From positions 809,765 to 873,764 of the forward strand of contig JAFBJZ010000882.1 in assembly GCA_016785225.1 (NCBI GenBank): a stretch of DNA of 64,000 bases. Direction: 5' to 3'. This document shows positions 28,146 through 40,038 of the stretch, one piece after another (positions within the stretch are counted from its first letter, which is position 1; each line of letters opens with the position of its first letter). The position numbers were made by a program, and so were the translations under genes. The stretch comes from Psettodes erumei. Lineage: Eukaryota > Chordata > Actinopteri > Pleuronectiformes > Psettodidae. The notes under the pieces are model-generated. The model saw only the letters and a program-made list of their open reading frames with translations. It searched no databases and was not told the origin of the DNA.

Positions 28146-28299
28146 GTCTCAGAGTGCTGCATTCTGAATGCCATTCTCACTTTTGCTGACATCAGCGCAC
28201 ACCACTGAGGAGCCTGTTTCACCCGTCGCTCTTCTATCTCCTCGCTACAGCTAAAATCATTGAGAAGCTCCTCCTGCTTACTCTTTGACCTCCGTTGCT
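28146..28299 (+). other. syndig1l: 5' UTR part of exon 2
   Basis: The acceptor (TTTCCTCTGTAG, AG at 28144-28145) opens an exon that continues unbroken into the coding sequence. An in-frame TAA at 28252-28254 lies 48 nt upstream of the chosen ATG, so translation cannot start further 5' in this frame within the exon. A second upstream ATG at 28168 is in frame with the main start but ends at that TAA. Confidence 0.7.
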
Positions 28300-28821
28300 A
28301 TGGAGAACCTCAGTGAGCTCCAGAACCCGTTGTTGGACAAAAACAGTAAGCACATGGTCAACGGTTATGGGGGAGACTTCCCTAATAACCAGTATCGGGA
28401 AAATATTATGAATTATTTTGCTGGAGTAGGAGGTGGTGGAGGAGGTGAAGGAGGAGGAGGAGGAGGAGGAAAGGTGAATAACAGCAACGTAGTGAGTGGA
28501 GGAGGTTACAATACCAACGGGAAGGTGAAATCTCAGCAACTTTTGGACGCCACCTCGCTGCATCTGGCAGTAGAGGCCTTCTACAAGCCCAACTTCATCC
28601 TGTACAAGGACGACAGCAGCAGCATCAAGGCTAAGGAATACAAAAGCGAGTGCTGCGAGACCACCTTCACGGAGAAGAAGGCGAAGGAGGTGTCCAACAC
28701 GGCGGGGGCGGACACGCCTGGCACGGAGGATCCTCAGGCCAAGCTGCTGGAGGACGGCGAAAACATCAAGATCCAAACGGTTTCCTATGAGGTGGAGGAG
28801 GAGGAGTACGTGGAGTACGAG
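28300..28821 (+). CDS. syndig1l: syndig1l coding exon 1: cytosolic N-terminal region (residues 1-174)
   Basis: Encodes residues 1-174. The start ATG sits in a strong context (G at -3, G at +4) and follows an in-frame stop. The first residues MENLSELQNPLL match the SYNDIG1L N-terminus as I recall it and separate it from SYNDIG1. A glycine-rich insert lies at residues 44-57 (one Glu at 50). After it come segments shared with the family: LLDATSLHLAVEAFYKPNFIL (residues 81-101, listed in part), a CCETTFTE motif at 118-125, and an acidic IKIQTVSYEVEEEE segment at 156-169. All are expected on the cytosolic side. The exon ends after Glu174 at a GTAAGG donor, phase 0. Unspliced reading continues only to a TGA ending at 28860. 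The minus-strand ORF across this exon is a shadow. Family call is firm; fish orthology is by motif memory. Confidence 0.92.
28429..28470 (+). repeat. syndig1l: In-frame GGN/GGA repeat coding a glycine-rich tract
   Basis: Codons 44-57 are almost all GGA/GGT/GGC-type glycine codons with a single Glu codon at position 50. The run is a degenerate trinucleotide repeat, so its length may vary between individuals or species. Neighbouring Asn/Gly/Ser-rich sequence to residue 74 suggests a disordered linker. Confidence 0.85.
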
Positions 28822-29179
28822 GTAAGGGAGAAAATTCATGAGTCTGGACCTTGCTTTTGACCAGAATGGATTTTTTTTAGCAAGATTTAGTGATATTCAG
28901 TGTCAAATGTGATCATTTCGAAAATATTAACCGTATAAATAATTAGCTCTTAATTTTTGCCTGTGGCATTATCCGAAACACAGTGTAGATCATCAAAGAC
29001 CAAATACAAAATCTCCAGAGAAAGACAGATGAATCCATTTCAGTGTATTATGAGATTTTAGAGCAGCTGGTGTTCATCTATCTAGGGATCAGGGAGAAAC
29101 ATGTGCGCTTATTGTGTTTTTAAGTGACCCAAACTAACTCAAGCTAACCCAAACTTGGATACCTGTTGTGTTTTTGTGT

Positions 29180-29180
<1 letters not shown>

Positions 29181-29213
<33 letters not shown>

Positions 29214-29225
29214 CGAGAGAGAGAG
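29181..29225. repeat. (CA)n-(GA)n compound microsatellite
   Basis: About 15 CA units followed directly by GAGC and GA units, in intron 2. Confidence 0.9.
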
Positions 29226-30506
29226 CAATATGCTTGTATTCCCTGTGGTGATTTGTACACTTGTATCATCACACCAAAGGATTGGGCTGGATGCCTGGAT
29301 TAGGCTGACATTTTACCACCCGTAAATCCTATTTGATCCACTGACCTTGGCCTCAATTCCCAAATCAAGTAAAATTTGTCATTAGGTGATCTTAAATAGC
29401 CCACGCTTGCCTCACACATGGATATTAGGTGCAACAATGCTCCAGCATCAGCTACAGTATTACACTCTCAACTGGCATGTCCAGTGGTACAGAGCACTCC
29501 AAAGGATTTAAGGGATTGGACAGGTGGAATAGGGTTTTGAGTTTGCCCAGAGTCCTGCAACACCTAAGGGACTGAGCACACACCGGCGCGTCCGCTAGAA
29601 TTAACCTGGATCGGTGTGAAAAACATGGAGCTGCTGAAATGCAATGTGACATGGGTACGTATAGCTCAGGGGCTCACTCTGCCTGAAGACGGTGCATTTT
29701 GCATTGTAAATAAAGAAATAGTCGCGCGGGGAACGAAACGCAACATTAACAATAAATTCATCTTAAGCCTCTGCTTCACGCAGAAAAATGGATGAGAAAA
29801 ATGTTGACGTGGAGAACGTTCCCTCCTTTGTACTTTTTCACATGTACATTTAGGCAAATTCACAAAAGGAGAGAACAGTTGAGTTAGACAGGATGTTATG
29901 CATCAACTGGAGGCTCCGCTTACCTGTTCAGAGCTTACGAGAACACATTACCATATGGTTCCTATTTTTCCCACACGCTTCCTGTTCACAGATGAACAAG
30001 CACATCAGGCCCCATAGCTGGCTTTGAGATGTAAAGAGGAAAAGACACAGTGGGACTCATTATATATCCTCCCAGAAGTGGACCACTGGCACCACAAAGT
30101 CCGTGGTGTTGACCACAGTTTGACACAGTGCTTAGAAAGCCTTTTCACTGACATACATTTGCTTGGTCCTTCCACCTTAAAGCAGTTAGAAAGACGTTTT
30201 GAATATATTATTATTTGTGCAATATTCACATCTGTGTATGCTAGCTCGAAGCCCGCTCCTTGACCGCCACTGCCTGTCGATCAGCAAAACAATTTGAAAT
30301 TCAAGGCAAAAGAGCAAATGCTGTCAAATGTTGTCACCTAAGACCCACTCCGAAATTACATTTTTATCGTAATTGTGGAGCAACAGTGTCCCCTCACCTT
30401 AAAAAAAAACATTTACGGTTGAATCAGGCCTGTCGATGGTGAAATTAAAAAGTCCATTTATAGTTATGATTGGTTATGAATCAAATGGAAACATTATAAA
30501 AGCTGG

Positions 30507-30900
30507 GTAACACTTTCCTTTAAGTCCCCCTAATTTGCATTTTTAAGCAGCAAATAAATGCTTTATAACATACTATAATGCAGTTGTAAGCTAATGTAAG
30601 GACATTTTAAGTATTTGTCAGTGTACAGCTTTGTCAGCAATTGCATCTTGTCCCATGAGGACATGCTTAGTATATACTAAGATTATATATTATTACAACT
30701 GTGTTTGACTATAATGTCTTTTGTCTGATTTGTCATATTCTGCTCGTAGTTTATGCAGCAGCCTCACTTTATAAGTGCCCACAGAAGTATATCTGTTATA
30801 AACCATTTATTAAACGTTTATATGCTGCATAAAAATGAGTGACTGTCAACCATAATGTAGGTGTTCAATTCTGTGTGAGTATGTATTTATGTTTGATTTA
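30507..30900 (+). repeat. GGGTAACACTTT-type interspersed repeat remnant
   Basis: It begins GGGTAACACTTTCCTTTAAG and continues with many TTTATAA, CATTTATTAA and ATGCTTTATAACA words. This fits an abundant fish element whose ends read GGGTAACACTTT and AAAGTGTTACCC. The second terminus is not seen nearby, so the copy is truncated. It is possibly a non-autonomous DNA element; class not proven. Confidence 0.5.
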
Positions 30901-32864
30901 TAACATGTTTTTCCAACTGCTGACTCATACCACATGTTTGCCACATTAGATCATGTGCAGCCTTTCATAAGCGAGCGTAGCATACAGCATCCGTCTCCCG
31001 AAAACCTTCACTTGAAAACGCTGTAGTGCGACTGAACTGAAATACGATCCAATCTCTTTTTCGCTTAAAGAGGCTGGTACAAAGGCGAAGAGAATTTGAG
31101 GTAGTGGAAAAATTTCCTTTTTCTAAGGAGGTTGGGATTGGCACTGTGACAAAAGGATGGAACATGATACCCCTATATCCAGGCAATTTTCCTGGTATAA
31201 TCTGCACTTCTCAGTTCTTCATAGTTATGCGGCGGCTGTGTGTGTCTGCACAGCAATGTGTACAATTTGTAGGAAGCGCTGAGGAAAAAGGTGGCTTTTG
31301 CACCCCAGGGATGTCTCATGATTTTACTTTGATTCCAGGTGCACTATGACTATGTGATGGTATTTTGTGCAACTTTCAGCTCCAGAGCAATGATATCTTA
31401 GAGGGCAGCATTTGTGGGCTTTAGTGTGATGTTTCACAAAATATAGAAACCCAGTCTGTACAAATTTTGGTGTAACCAGGCCTCCAGGGACATCTTTTAG
31501 GGATTAAACCGTCTCTCTCTCTTTTCACACTCTATATAGCTCAAACTTCAAAATTCTCAACCCCCCTCTGTCATGTCAGCTTCTCTTTATATGCAGCTTC
31601 TCTGTAGCGTATTGTATTGATTTAATAACGGAATCGGCAAGCTGCAGTGGCTTTTGACTGATTCAGCTTGACGGCATGCAGCTAGAAAAGAGTTTGCCTC
31701 TAAAAAATGATGTTATTCACCATCCATTAATTCAATCTGCTGTCTAATCCATAATCATCATAATCCTGCCATGCGGAATGATGCAATCATCACAAATCCA
31801 TATTAGAACATGTTATCTGAAAAGTTTTCATCAGCACTTTGTAACTAGATGAGAGAAAACTAGTGACAATGACAGATTTTAGCGAATGATTCTCAAACCA
31901 AAGCACGTCCCCAGCAGACTGAAAGAGCTGCAAATATGTCAATACAGAACTGAACCTCTACCTGCTATATGAGGATTATTACTGTGATTAAAAAGGTCAG
32001 AATTATTATTGTCAATGTGACCGAGAATTGGAGGAAGACTTGGCAAAAAGAAGTGACAGAAGAACCTTTAGAGGTGCAGACTGTGTACGCTCATCAGATG
32101 TGACACACAATATGGGAAATAGTGTAGAATAATGAGCTTTAAATCCTCCACAATCCACCAAAGGTCATTAACTCCAGGCAGTACGAGATGTGCTCGCTTT
32201 GCTTTCTCTTTAACTCACTGATATTAAAAGCCTAGTGTTCACGAAGAGATAAGATGAGGAAAGGACTGCAGAGGAAAAAAGGGTCCTGTATCTTATTCTT
32301 TTAAGGTTTTATTAAATAAAGAACGCATTATCCAATTATCAAAGTGCATGCATTGCAGACAGCCTCTGAGGACAATTGGAAAAGAAGAAGAGAAGAGAAA
32401 TTTCGATTACGTTTTTCTTTTTTTTTTTAGTTTCTCTACCTGTCAGACTTGAAATGCAAACTGGTAGATGTTGATTTTTCTTTTTAACTTTTTCAATCTC
32501 AGTACGATTTAACCTCACACTGTGATGCTCAAAAGCTTTTAGAGCTCGGTCGAAGCTGCAGAAGCCATGTCTCTTCATTAAAAACACCAAAGCAGCCAGT
32601 CATCAGTTCTTGATAAGATTCACTCACATTATTTCTGAACATGTATTCTCTTTGTCCATTGCCTATTTTGTGCCTTGCATCTCCTCATAACAGTTGCCTT
32701 TAGTATTGTTTGCCTTATTACTTTTGATAAGATACTTATGTATCCTCAAGTAAAACCACTTTAACTCTTTCTTCATTAACTTGTTTTTTATTCTTTTTGA
32801 GAATATTAGAACAGCAGCAGTGTAGCTAATAAGCGGAGCATCTGTTGAATAGAGGGTCTGTGAT

Positions 32865-32965
32865 AATGAGCACTGTCCCTGCTGGAGTGGCCTTAAGCAA
32901 GGCACTGCATATCAACAAGCTGCAAGTTCGCAGCTCTGCAGTCTGACCTCCCGATTGAAGAAAGT
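32865..32965 (+). repeat. Possible SINE remnant
   Basis: GAGTGGCCTTAAGCAAGGCACTGCAT resembles the CTTGAGCAAGGCACTTAACCCC signature of teleost SINEs (shown in part). Boundaries are unclear. Confidence 0.25.
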
Positions 32966-35900
32966 TTTGCCTTCAGAGGCTGATGAGCCCAACACAAAGT
33001 CTCTCCATGTTCGAAGGCCTGTGCTCAGGGAGAGAATCTTACCTGTCTCATCGTATCAGCTCAAGCCTTAACAGTGAGCACTGGAGGTCTGCCAAGCGGA
33101 CCCCCCTCTGTCTCTGCCTCCCTCCTAGCCTAACTTCACGCTGGCAGGTGAGGCCATGTTCAAACTCAGTCAGCTTCGTTTGAAAAAGCCTCTCTGCTTT
33201 TGGCTTTCCATCCATACCCCCCAAAAACACTGCTTTGCTCTCATCCCTGCTGCAATTGCTCATTTCTGAGTGCATATACAGCAGATAACACATGAGATTT
33301 TAATTAATGGTGACATATATAGTGCCTCAAATATCTGATCATTAACAGGTAGCATACAGTGCATAGGCTATGGGCTTTCATTTATACTCATTCAGTTGTC
33401 TGACCTCAGAATCAGAAAAATGTTGATGACAATGTCTATATTGAATGCCCTGCTATACTGAAACACAATGGAAGTGATTGTGGAGAGTAGAGGGTAGCAG
33501 AACTGAGGGTTTGTTTGCTGCCATGTAGCCATTTTTCTGTTTTGTGTGTCATTAATGACAGCAAACCTTTGACAAATGACCTTAAGATGTCAGTGTGGAC
33601 ATTTATCACATTATGCAGGGTTTTCAGTTATCTGCCAAATGGGCCGTGTAAGATGCAGTGACACAGTCCTGGCTGAGAGGACTGCTTAGATCCTTCCTGA
33701 ACCATAATAAGGCGTGGGTCCGTGAGTGACGGGAGTTATGCCAGCTGGATCTTCAATATTTTATATGTGGACACACCTGACGATGTTGGTAGAATAAAGT
33801 GGCAGCGCAAGACAGGCCAAGGACTGGGCATTAGTTTACACTACTCACATCTGAAAATGATTTGTGGTAACCCCTCAGATTCAGAAGCTAACTGGGCTTA
33901 ATGAACCAGCAGGAAGTGATTTATTCCTAATCATTGCTGCCTTTCTTCGACAATGCAAAGCAAAGTATCAAGAGGTGACTAATTAGTGGGAATGCATTTA
34001 CCAACCGTATAATCAAAAATACTATCAAAATTAGGTGTAATGTGATACTTTAATTGATTCAGTCCATTCAAATTTCTATGTACCTTCACCTGCATAAAAA
34101 ATAGCACTTGAGCTTGAAAATAGACCCGCCATTTCTATTTTTCTGCCATCTGTTACACCTCCTCCAGTGCATTAAATTAGCATTCATCACACCCATTTCA
34201 TATTCACATTATAATTTGAGCATGTAGTAGTCCTGCTCATGTGCATTATTTCAATTAAAATGGCCTCTTGTCTGCTTTTTCAGATTGTACTATTGTTTTT
34301 GGTTTTTTTTAGCACAGACATCTGAACGCTAAAATCCTGGGCGTGGGTGTGAACTAACAGTTTTTAATATAAGTACATTTCTTACATTTCTTGCCCTCTG
34401 CCTTACATCTTCATGGTTTTAGATCACGCCACGTTTGATTGTAGGGGTTGCCCACTTAATCTAAGAGGACACGACCGTGTATGCCTTCATTGAATCTAAA
34501 ATGTAGTCATGCTTCAGTTCAGCACACACGTATTGTTCCTTCTCTGAAAGGGCCAGCACTTAGTATGAGCCTGTGTCATACTGTGAAATCTTTCGGAGAT
34601 ATCTCATCTCTCATTTAGCAGTAAATGAGCAAAACTGATCTCTTAGATTATTTCACTTCAATGGATCTTACAGCTGGTCCTCCTCTGCCAACTGGGGGAT
34701 ATTTATACTGTGACTTTGTGTGTCGCTCTGTAGTAAATAATGACAATTATGAGATATCAGTGCTGAGTTAATGCTGTAAAAATTAACAAAAAGAAATCAG
34801 ACCTATATCCTGATTTTTAGATCCCCATGAATCACAGGTATCGTATGAAATGGTCAAAACAAACACCAGAAATTTGATCAGTGTAAACAAAGACGTACCC
34901 TTCATTAAAGATTTGGAAGATGTCTGTATTAATTGTGCCAACACTTCAAACCAAAACTGAAAGAAATTCTCAATGAAAAATTTAAAAAGTATATTTAGAA
35001 TCTTTTTTGGCCACCATCAGTTGAAGGGCCATCCTATCAGGTACCTCAAACATTTTCTTTCTGCTGTCTAAGCTCTTCAACGTTCAGTCACATTTGAAAT
35101 GTCAAGGATTTTCCATGAGCAGCCTTGTGAGAGTTCCAGACATAATGACAGAGTATTCTCTAAATTTTCATTTCTGTTATGTGCAGCATGAGGGATGAAT
35201 CTTTTTTTTAATGTTTATTTATTTTGCTGCACATAAACAGAACAATTTTTAAGTGTCTCTTTGCCGACAACCGCCTTTTGATATGTCAAGTCAAAACAAA
35301 TCTCACAGCGCAGCAAATGCTACTGGATGAATAAATTGAAAGGTCCTCAAAATGTCTTCCTTCCAATTATAACAAGGTTTTTCTAAAAGACATTAAGATT
35401 CCAAATATGAACACAAAGCACATGCAGGTGATGTTCCTGTCCAAGTTGAATTTACATTTCTGAGATGTTGTTCTTCTTATTGATAATGCTGCATATGTGG
35501 TTCTCTAACACGACTGTTTCCGTGCAGTTACACGATGATTACATTAACGCCAAATGTCCTACAGTGCCTACTGAGTACCACATCATCATAATGACATGAC
35601 TATAATGTGCTGTCCAATGCAAAATGAAGGCATGCCAGACTGACTCAGCTGATATCCATTGCTTGCTGGCATGGACTGAAAGACAAACAGCCAATCGTTC
35701 TGAGTCAGTGTTTTTGACTACTTCACTCGGCACGTGGTAACCCATAGCACCATACGTCAGAGTAATGGCAGCTTGGGGAGTGCAGTAAAGCCTGCTGGCC
35801 TCAAGGGAAGCAGAAAATGGAGTAGACTTGCCCTTGACGAGGTCTGAAGACTGAGAATAACAGGATAGAGAGGTTATTGTCATAAATAACTCCTTAAACG

Positions 35901-36182
35901 TTCAACACTGATTGCTTAAATTTTGTTTATTTAGGGTCAATATATCATGTGTTAGAAGTATGCCCTTTGAAAATTCCAGATTGTCCTCTCTCTTCAGCTC
36001 CTGAAGGGATGATCTCCTGTCCTGTCCGATCCTGTTTCTGACAGTCGAAGGTCCAAATCTGTTCAAATTCAACCAGATGTGCAGTCTCCAGTGAGAGTCA
36101 GGGATGGAAGCCGACCATATGGGGCACCAGAGTGGTTTAGGAGGAAAACAGACCACCACTACAGAGACCATGGTTTAAACAC

Positions 36183-36260
36183 TGGCAGCGGTTCTTTAAC
36201 TGTGGACCACAGTTGGCCATGTGTCCAGGTGGGAATCTGCCGGATTTGTGTCACAGTTCT
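36183..36260 (+). repeat. hAT-like terminal sequence
   Basis: CAGCGGTTCTTTAACTGTGG fits the CAGNGGTTCT(C/T)AA termini common to hAT elements. No matching inverted end was found within the expected distance, so this is a fragment or chance match. Confidence 0.25.
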
Positions 36261-36467
36261 AGTAGGTGGTACATGTAGATTACTGTCTCTTTCTTGCTAC
36301 ACCATCTACACCATCCTTTCTCAGAGCGTGGGTGGGAGGTAGTAGCAACAGACGCTGGCAGAACTGATCATCCCTGACTGGGGCTCACAGGATACAAACT
36401 GTGACTTGGGACCCAGGTTACTGTGTATGCTGCAATACATGATGCAATACTAAACACTACTATCAAC

Positions 36468-36510
36468 ACATACCCCACATTCCAGTATTAAACAGGGATG
36501 TGGGGTATGT
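36468..36510. repeat. 13-bp perfect inverted repeat
   Basis: ACATACCCCACAT at 36468-36480 pairs with ATGTGGGGTATGT at 36498-36510 across a 17-nt loop. A further two of three bases pair inside the loop. Confidence 0.8.
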
Positions 36511-39500
36511 GGAAATAAACCCTCAGGATTTAGCATCTGTATTCTCAGACATGCATCATGGATGTTTTAACCTAGAAATCAAGAAAATCGTCTTAAGTTT
36601 TAAATTGCTTTTTAAATTTCATCCGAACCCAAACACAAAACAGTATCAAATTTCAATGAAAAAAGGAATTTAGGTTTAAATAAAACAATACATGAAAATT
36701 AGAAATAAATTCCCCTCATTCTTGCTTTTGAATAAAGTTCCCAGAAGAAGAATAAAATAGCGCAGTAGCACATTGTCTCTCTGCCAAAATTCACTGGTGT
36801 TTCTTTAATCCTTGCCTGAATGGCAGCTCAGAGTATTAAAAAGTGAATAATAAGAAAGATGCTTCTGCAGCGCAATGGGTTTCGAGTAATAGCAGCCCTT
36901 TGGGGATGATTACATGTTACAAATCTGAGCTGTTTTTCATGGACACACAGATAATGATTGTCCATCAGTCTGCTGGATTTAGATGGATTTACATGGTCTT
37001 TATTCAAAAACAACCTAAGAGGAGATAAAGCTCCTTTTTTGCAATGTGTAATGGTTACAATACCTCGGGGATGTTCAGCCTCATATCCACTCGGTCTTTT
37101 CCATTAGTCTGGCAGGTCCAGTCAGACACCTTCTTGTTGGTTGTGAATGTGTAATACAGCCTCCGTCATATTGAACACCTATAGGCACAGGCTAATCACT
37201 TACCTGCTGAATTACAGATGCAACCCGCTTCACTTTAATGCAACAGCAATCTCATTTGTGGTGGCACTTATCTCAACATGTATGAAGGTGTGTGTGTCTG
37301 GGTGGGGTCTTTAAAAAAAAGATTTTTAAAGTATTTTAGGGGCTTTTTTGTTCTTTTTTTCCACATGGAGAGATGGTAGGACATTAGAGGTAGAAATGGG
37401 TAGGCTCAAACCTTGGATTTTGTAGATCATGGTTGGCACCTGATCGCCACAAGCCACAAGGCCACCCAAAAGAAGTGCTTTTCTAATAACATGGAGTATA
37501 CAGGAGTTATTCTGGCTTCACAGGGCAAGACTTTCTTATTATTTTGTCAGATTTAATCACTGATTTCTTTGATCCACCACATAGTTTTCCTTGTGCATTT
37601 CAACCTGTATGCAGAGCATGATGTGAATACTAAGCTTGCTGTGCAGTGTTTCCCTGGTTGTAGCCTCATTACACCATCCTAAACTGCACATCTGTCAACA
37701 AGAGGCCACGGGGCAAGGGAAAGAAAAATAACAAATATATCGTTCATTAATTCACTGCAGGTAGCACATCCCCCAAAGACTGCAATGCATGTTTGAGTGG
37801 ACTGCATCATGACGAGGCTTTTATCATTGTGATCACACATTCTGTGAGTGAGTGTCCCCCCCTCGAGGCTCCTGAGTGGGGCGGACCTCACAAGGCTGCT
37901 AAGCCTGGGCACTGTGTAAATCACAGGGCCTTATTAACCGCGTGGTAAAGTTTGGATTTCTCTTTACCAGCCACCCCCCTTGGCAGCACCCCGTGACACT
38001 GCCTGATAAATTACAAACCCTTAAGATAACGCAATAGTCACATCTGGGGCCACGGGCTCCTGGCCCGGCATAACTTAATATGACCATCTGGAGTGTGGAT
38101 ACAGACCAAGTGTATGTTGCACTGATGCTGCATTAGGATGCTGAGGATGCGACTCGCGCCCTCTGACAGACAGGGAGACCAGATGACCTGCAGATGACTC
38201 TTATGCGAAGCAAACATTCATTGCCTTTTGTAGAAATGTAATTAAACGACAGGGAACCATTAAGAGCAAACAGATCCCAATAACTTCTGCCCGCTCACGT
38301 CTCAAATGGCATGTTATTTCATGGACACGGCACACTGTCGCTGGTGCTACAGTTCATAAGATAACATCATGCATAGTTTTTATGATTTCCCATGAATACC
38401 TGTACTGTATCTGAGCTGTAAATGTGCTGAAAATGTCATTTTTGCAGTACTGCATCTTTTAATGGCATTTGCTCATTAGCTTTGCTCATGCATTCTGCCA
38501 AGTAATTGAATTCCCTTTGGTTGTGTATTAGTTTGTTTCTGCATCCAGACCTCTATCCACTACCTTTGTGTAGCTGCACAGTAAAGCAATTAACTCGAAT
38601 AATCTCGACCGCTGGCGTCGGCTCCATAAAATGGTTGAGAAAGACAACATTAATTTCTTTGGGCGCTTTAATTTGTCAGTGTGGTCAGCGTCTTTTCATT
38701 TCCGATGTTTGTGGCGCGTAAGTTTCCTTTTTCCTTCGTTCAAGCAAGCTAAGTTGCTGATGCAGATTTTTTTTTTCTCATAAATGCAACCTTTACAACA
38801 CTATGTCGGATGTATTACATGACATGGCAATGAGAAATGATTTATTTTTTGCTTGTGGCATGTAATTTAAAAAGGTCAGCTCCCATACCATTAATCTGCA
38901 TCCCAAAGCAAGGAAACTGTGACTTACTGACTATGATATTTCCTTAAGGATGATAAGACCTAGAAACATTTGTAATATTGTTTAATTTGAAATTTTAAAT
39001 AATAATGGTAAAATGTAATAAATGCTCTATGACAGAACCAAGCTCTCACAGTGCTAAGGGCAGATTTTCTGTCTTTTTGAAGTCACAGCATGTAGACATG
39101 CCTTTCTTTATTTATTGCCCTGCCACGTGTAAATTATGACCGGGGATTAACTCCAGACTGCTTAGTTTAAATTTGTAGACATGCTTTGTGGTAGTTTTGC
39201 ACATCACCAATCAAAAGAAAAATAAAAAAAAAATGTGACAACATGGGAGACACTTTGTACACAGTTCAATAGTTCAATTCAAAGACACATTAAAATTCAT
39301 GCTCACCCACATACAATCCTTAGGTGAATCCCTGCATTCCAAGTGCACTCTGGAGTCACGGTGCGAGACATTTACTCAACATAAAATCAAGACAAAACAA
39401 CAAAGGGTGCGGAAAATGGAGAATGGGGGGAGGGGGAAGTGGACATGGGCACATTGCCTGTATGTTGTGGAGGCAATTTGGCAACAGATAAATTACACAA

Positions 39501-39983
39501 GCCCTCCTCTTGGTTATGCTGTCATGGCAGAGTGGTGAAACCATCCATTAGCTCTTCGTTACCTGTCAGCCTGTTGCCTCATGTTGACAGGATTTACGCC
39601 CCACAAGACATAGCTGAGAGCAGCCAGCAGCATGCATAGTCATTAGGACTTTGGAGTACTGGGGAGGTGGTGAATGCATGCGTTCAAGCACGCACAAACA
39701 CAAGCTCATTAAAAGTCAGGCAGAAGACTGGTAAAGAATTTTCTGTTTATTTTAAATCAATGGCAGCTTCCCAGTAAATCCAAAAGACTGTCAGTGATGG
39801 AGTAGTTTTGTGAACTTTAACTTTTAAGCACAGACTCCAGAGAGTCTGATTCGGATTCATGGCTGATATGGTGGAAAGTGTTATCCCGTTCTAATAATGG
39901 ACACCTAAGACAGCCCTAGTGGTCTTTTTTTTTAATCTGCTCTGGATGTCCTGCAACCATTCGGAAGGTTTCTGATTAATGAC

Positions 39984-40038
39984 CTTCCTGTACATGCCAG
40001 ACAGGTCGGCATGTAGCTTCCTGTACATGCCGACCTGT
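39984..40038. repeat. 15-bp perfect hairpin with overlapping direct repeat
   Basis: ACAGGTCGGCATGTA at 40001-40015 and TACATGCCGACCTGT at 40024-40038 form a perfect 15-bp stem with an 8-nt loop. In addition CTTCCTGTACATGCC occurs at 39984-39998 and again at 40017-40031. The layout suggests a local template-switch event. Confidence 0.85.

Noticed and set aside
28234..28839. 201-codon minus-strand ORF over syndig1l exon 2
   Set aside because: Exact antisense shadow of a real coding exon; its low-complexity serine and leucine runs come from the glycine and acidic codons on the other strand.
32920..32960. tRNA gene
   Set aside because: GCAAGTTCGCAGCTCTGC loosely recalls a T-arm, but no acceptor stem or anticodon arm can be built; at most a SINE trace.
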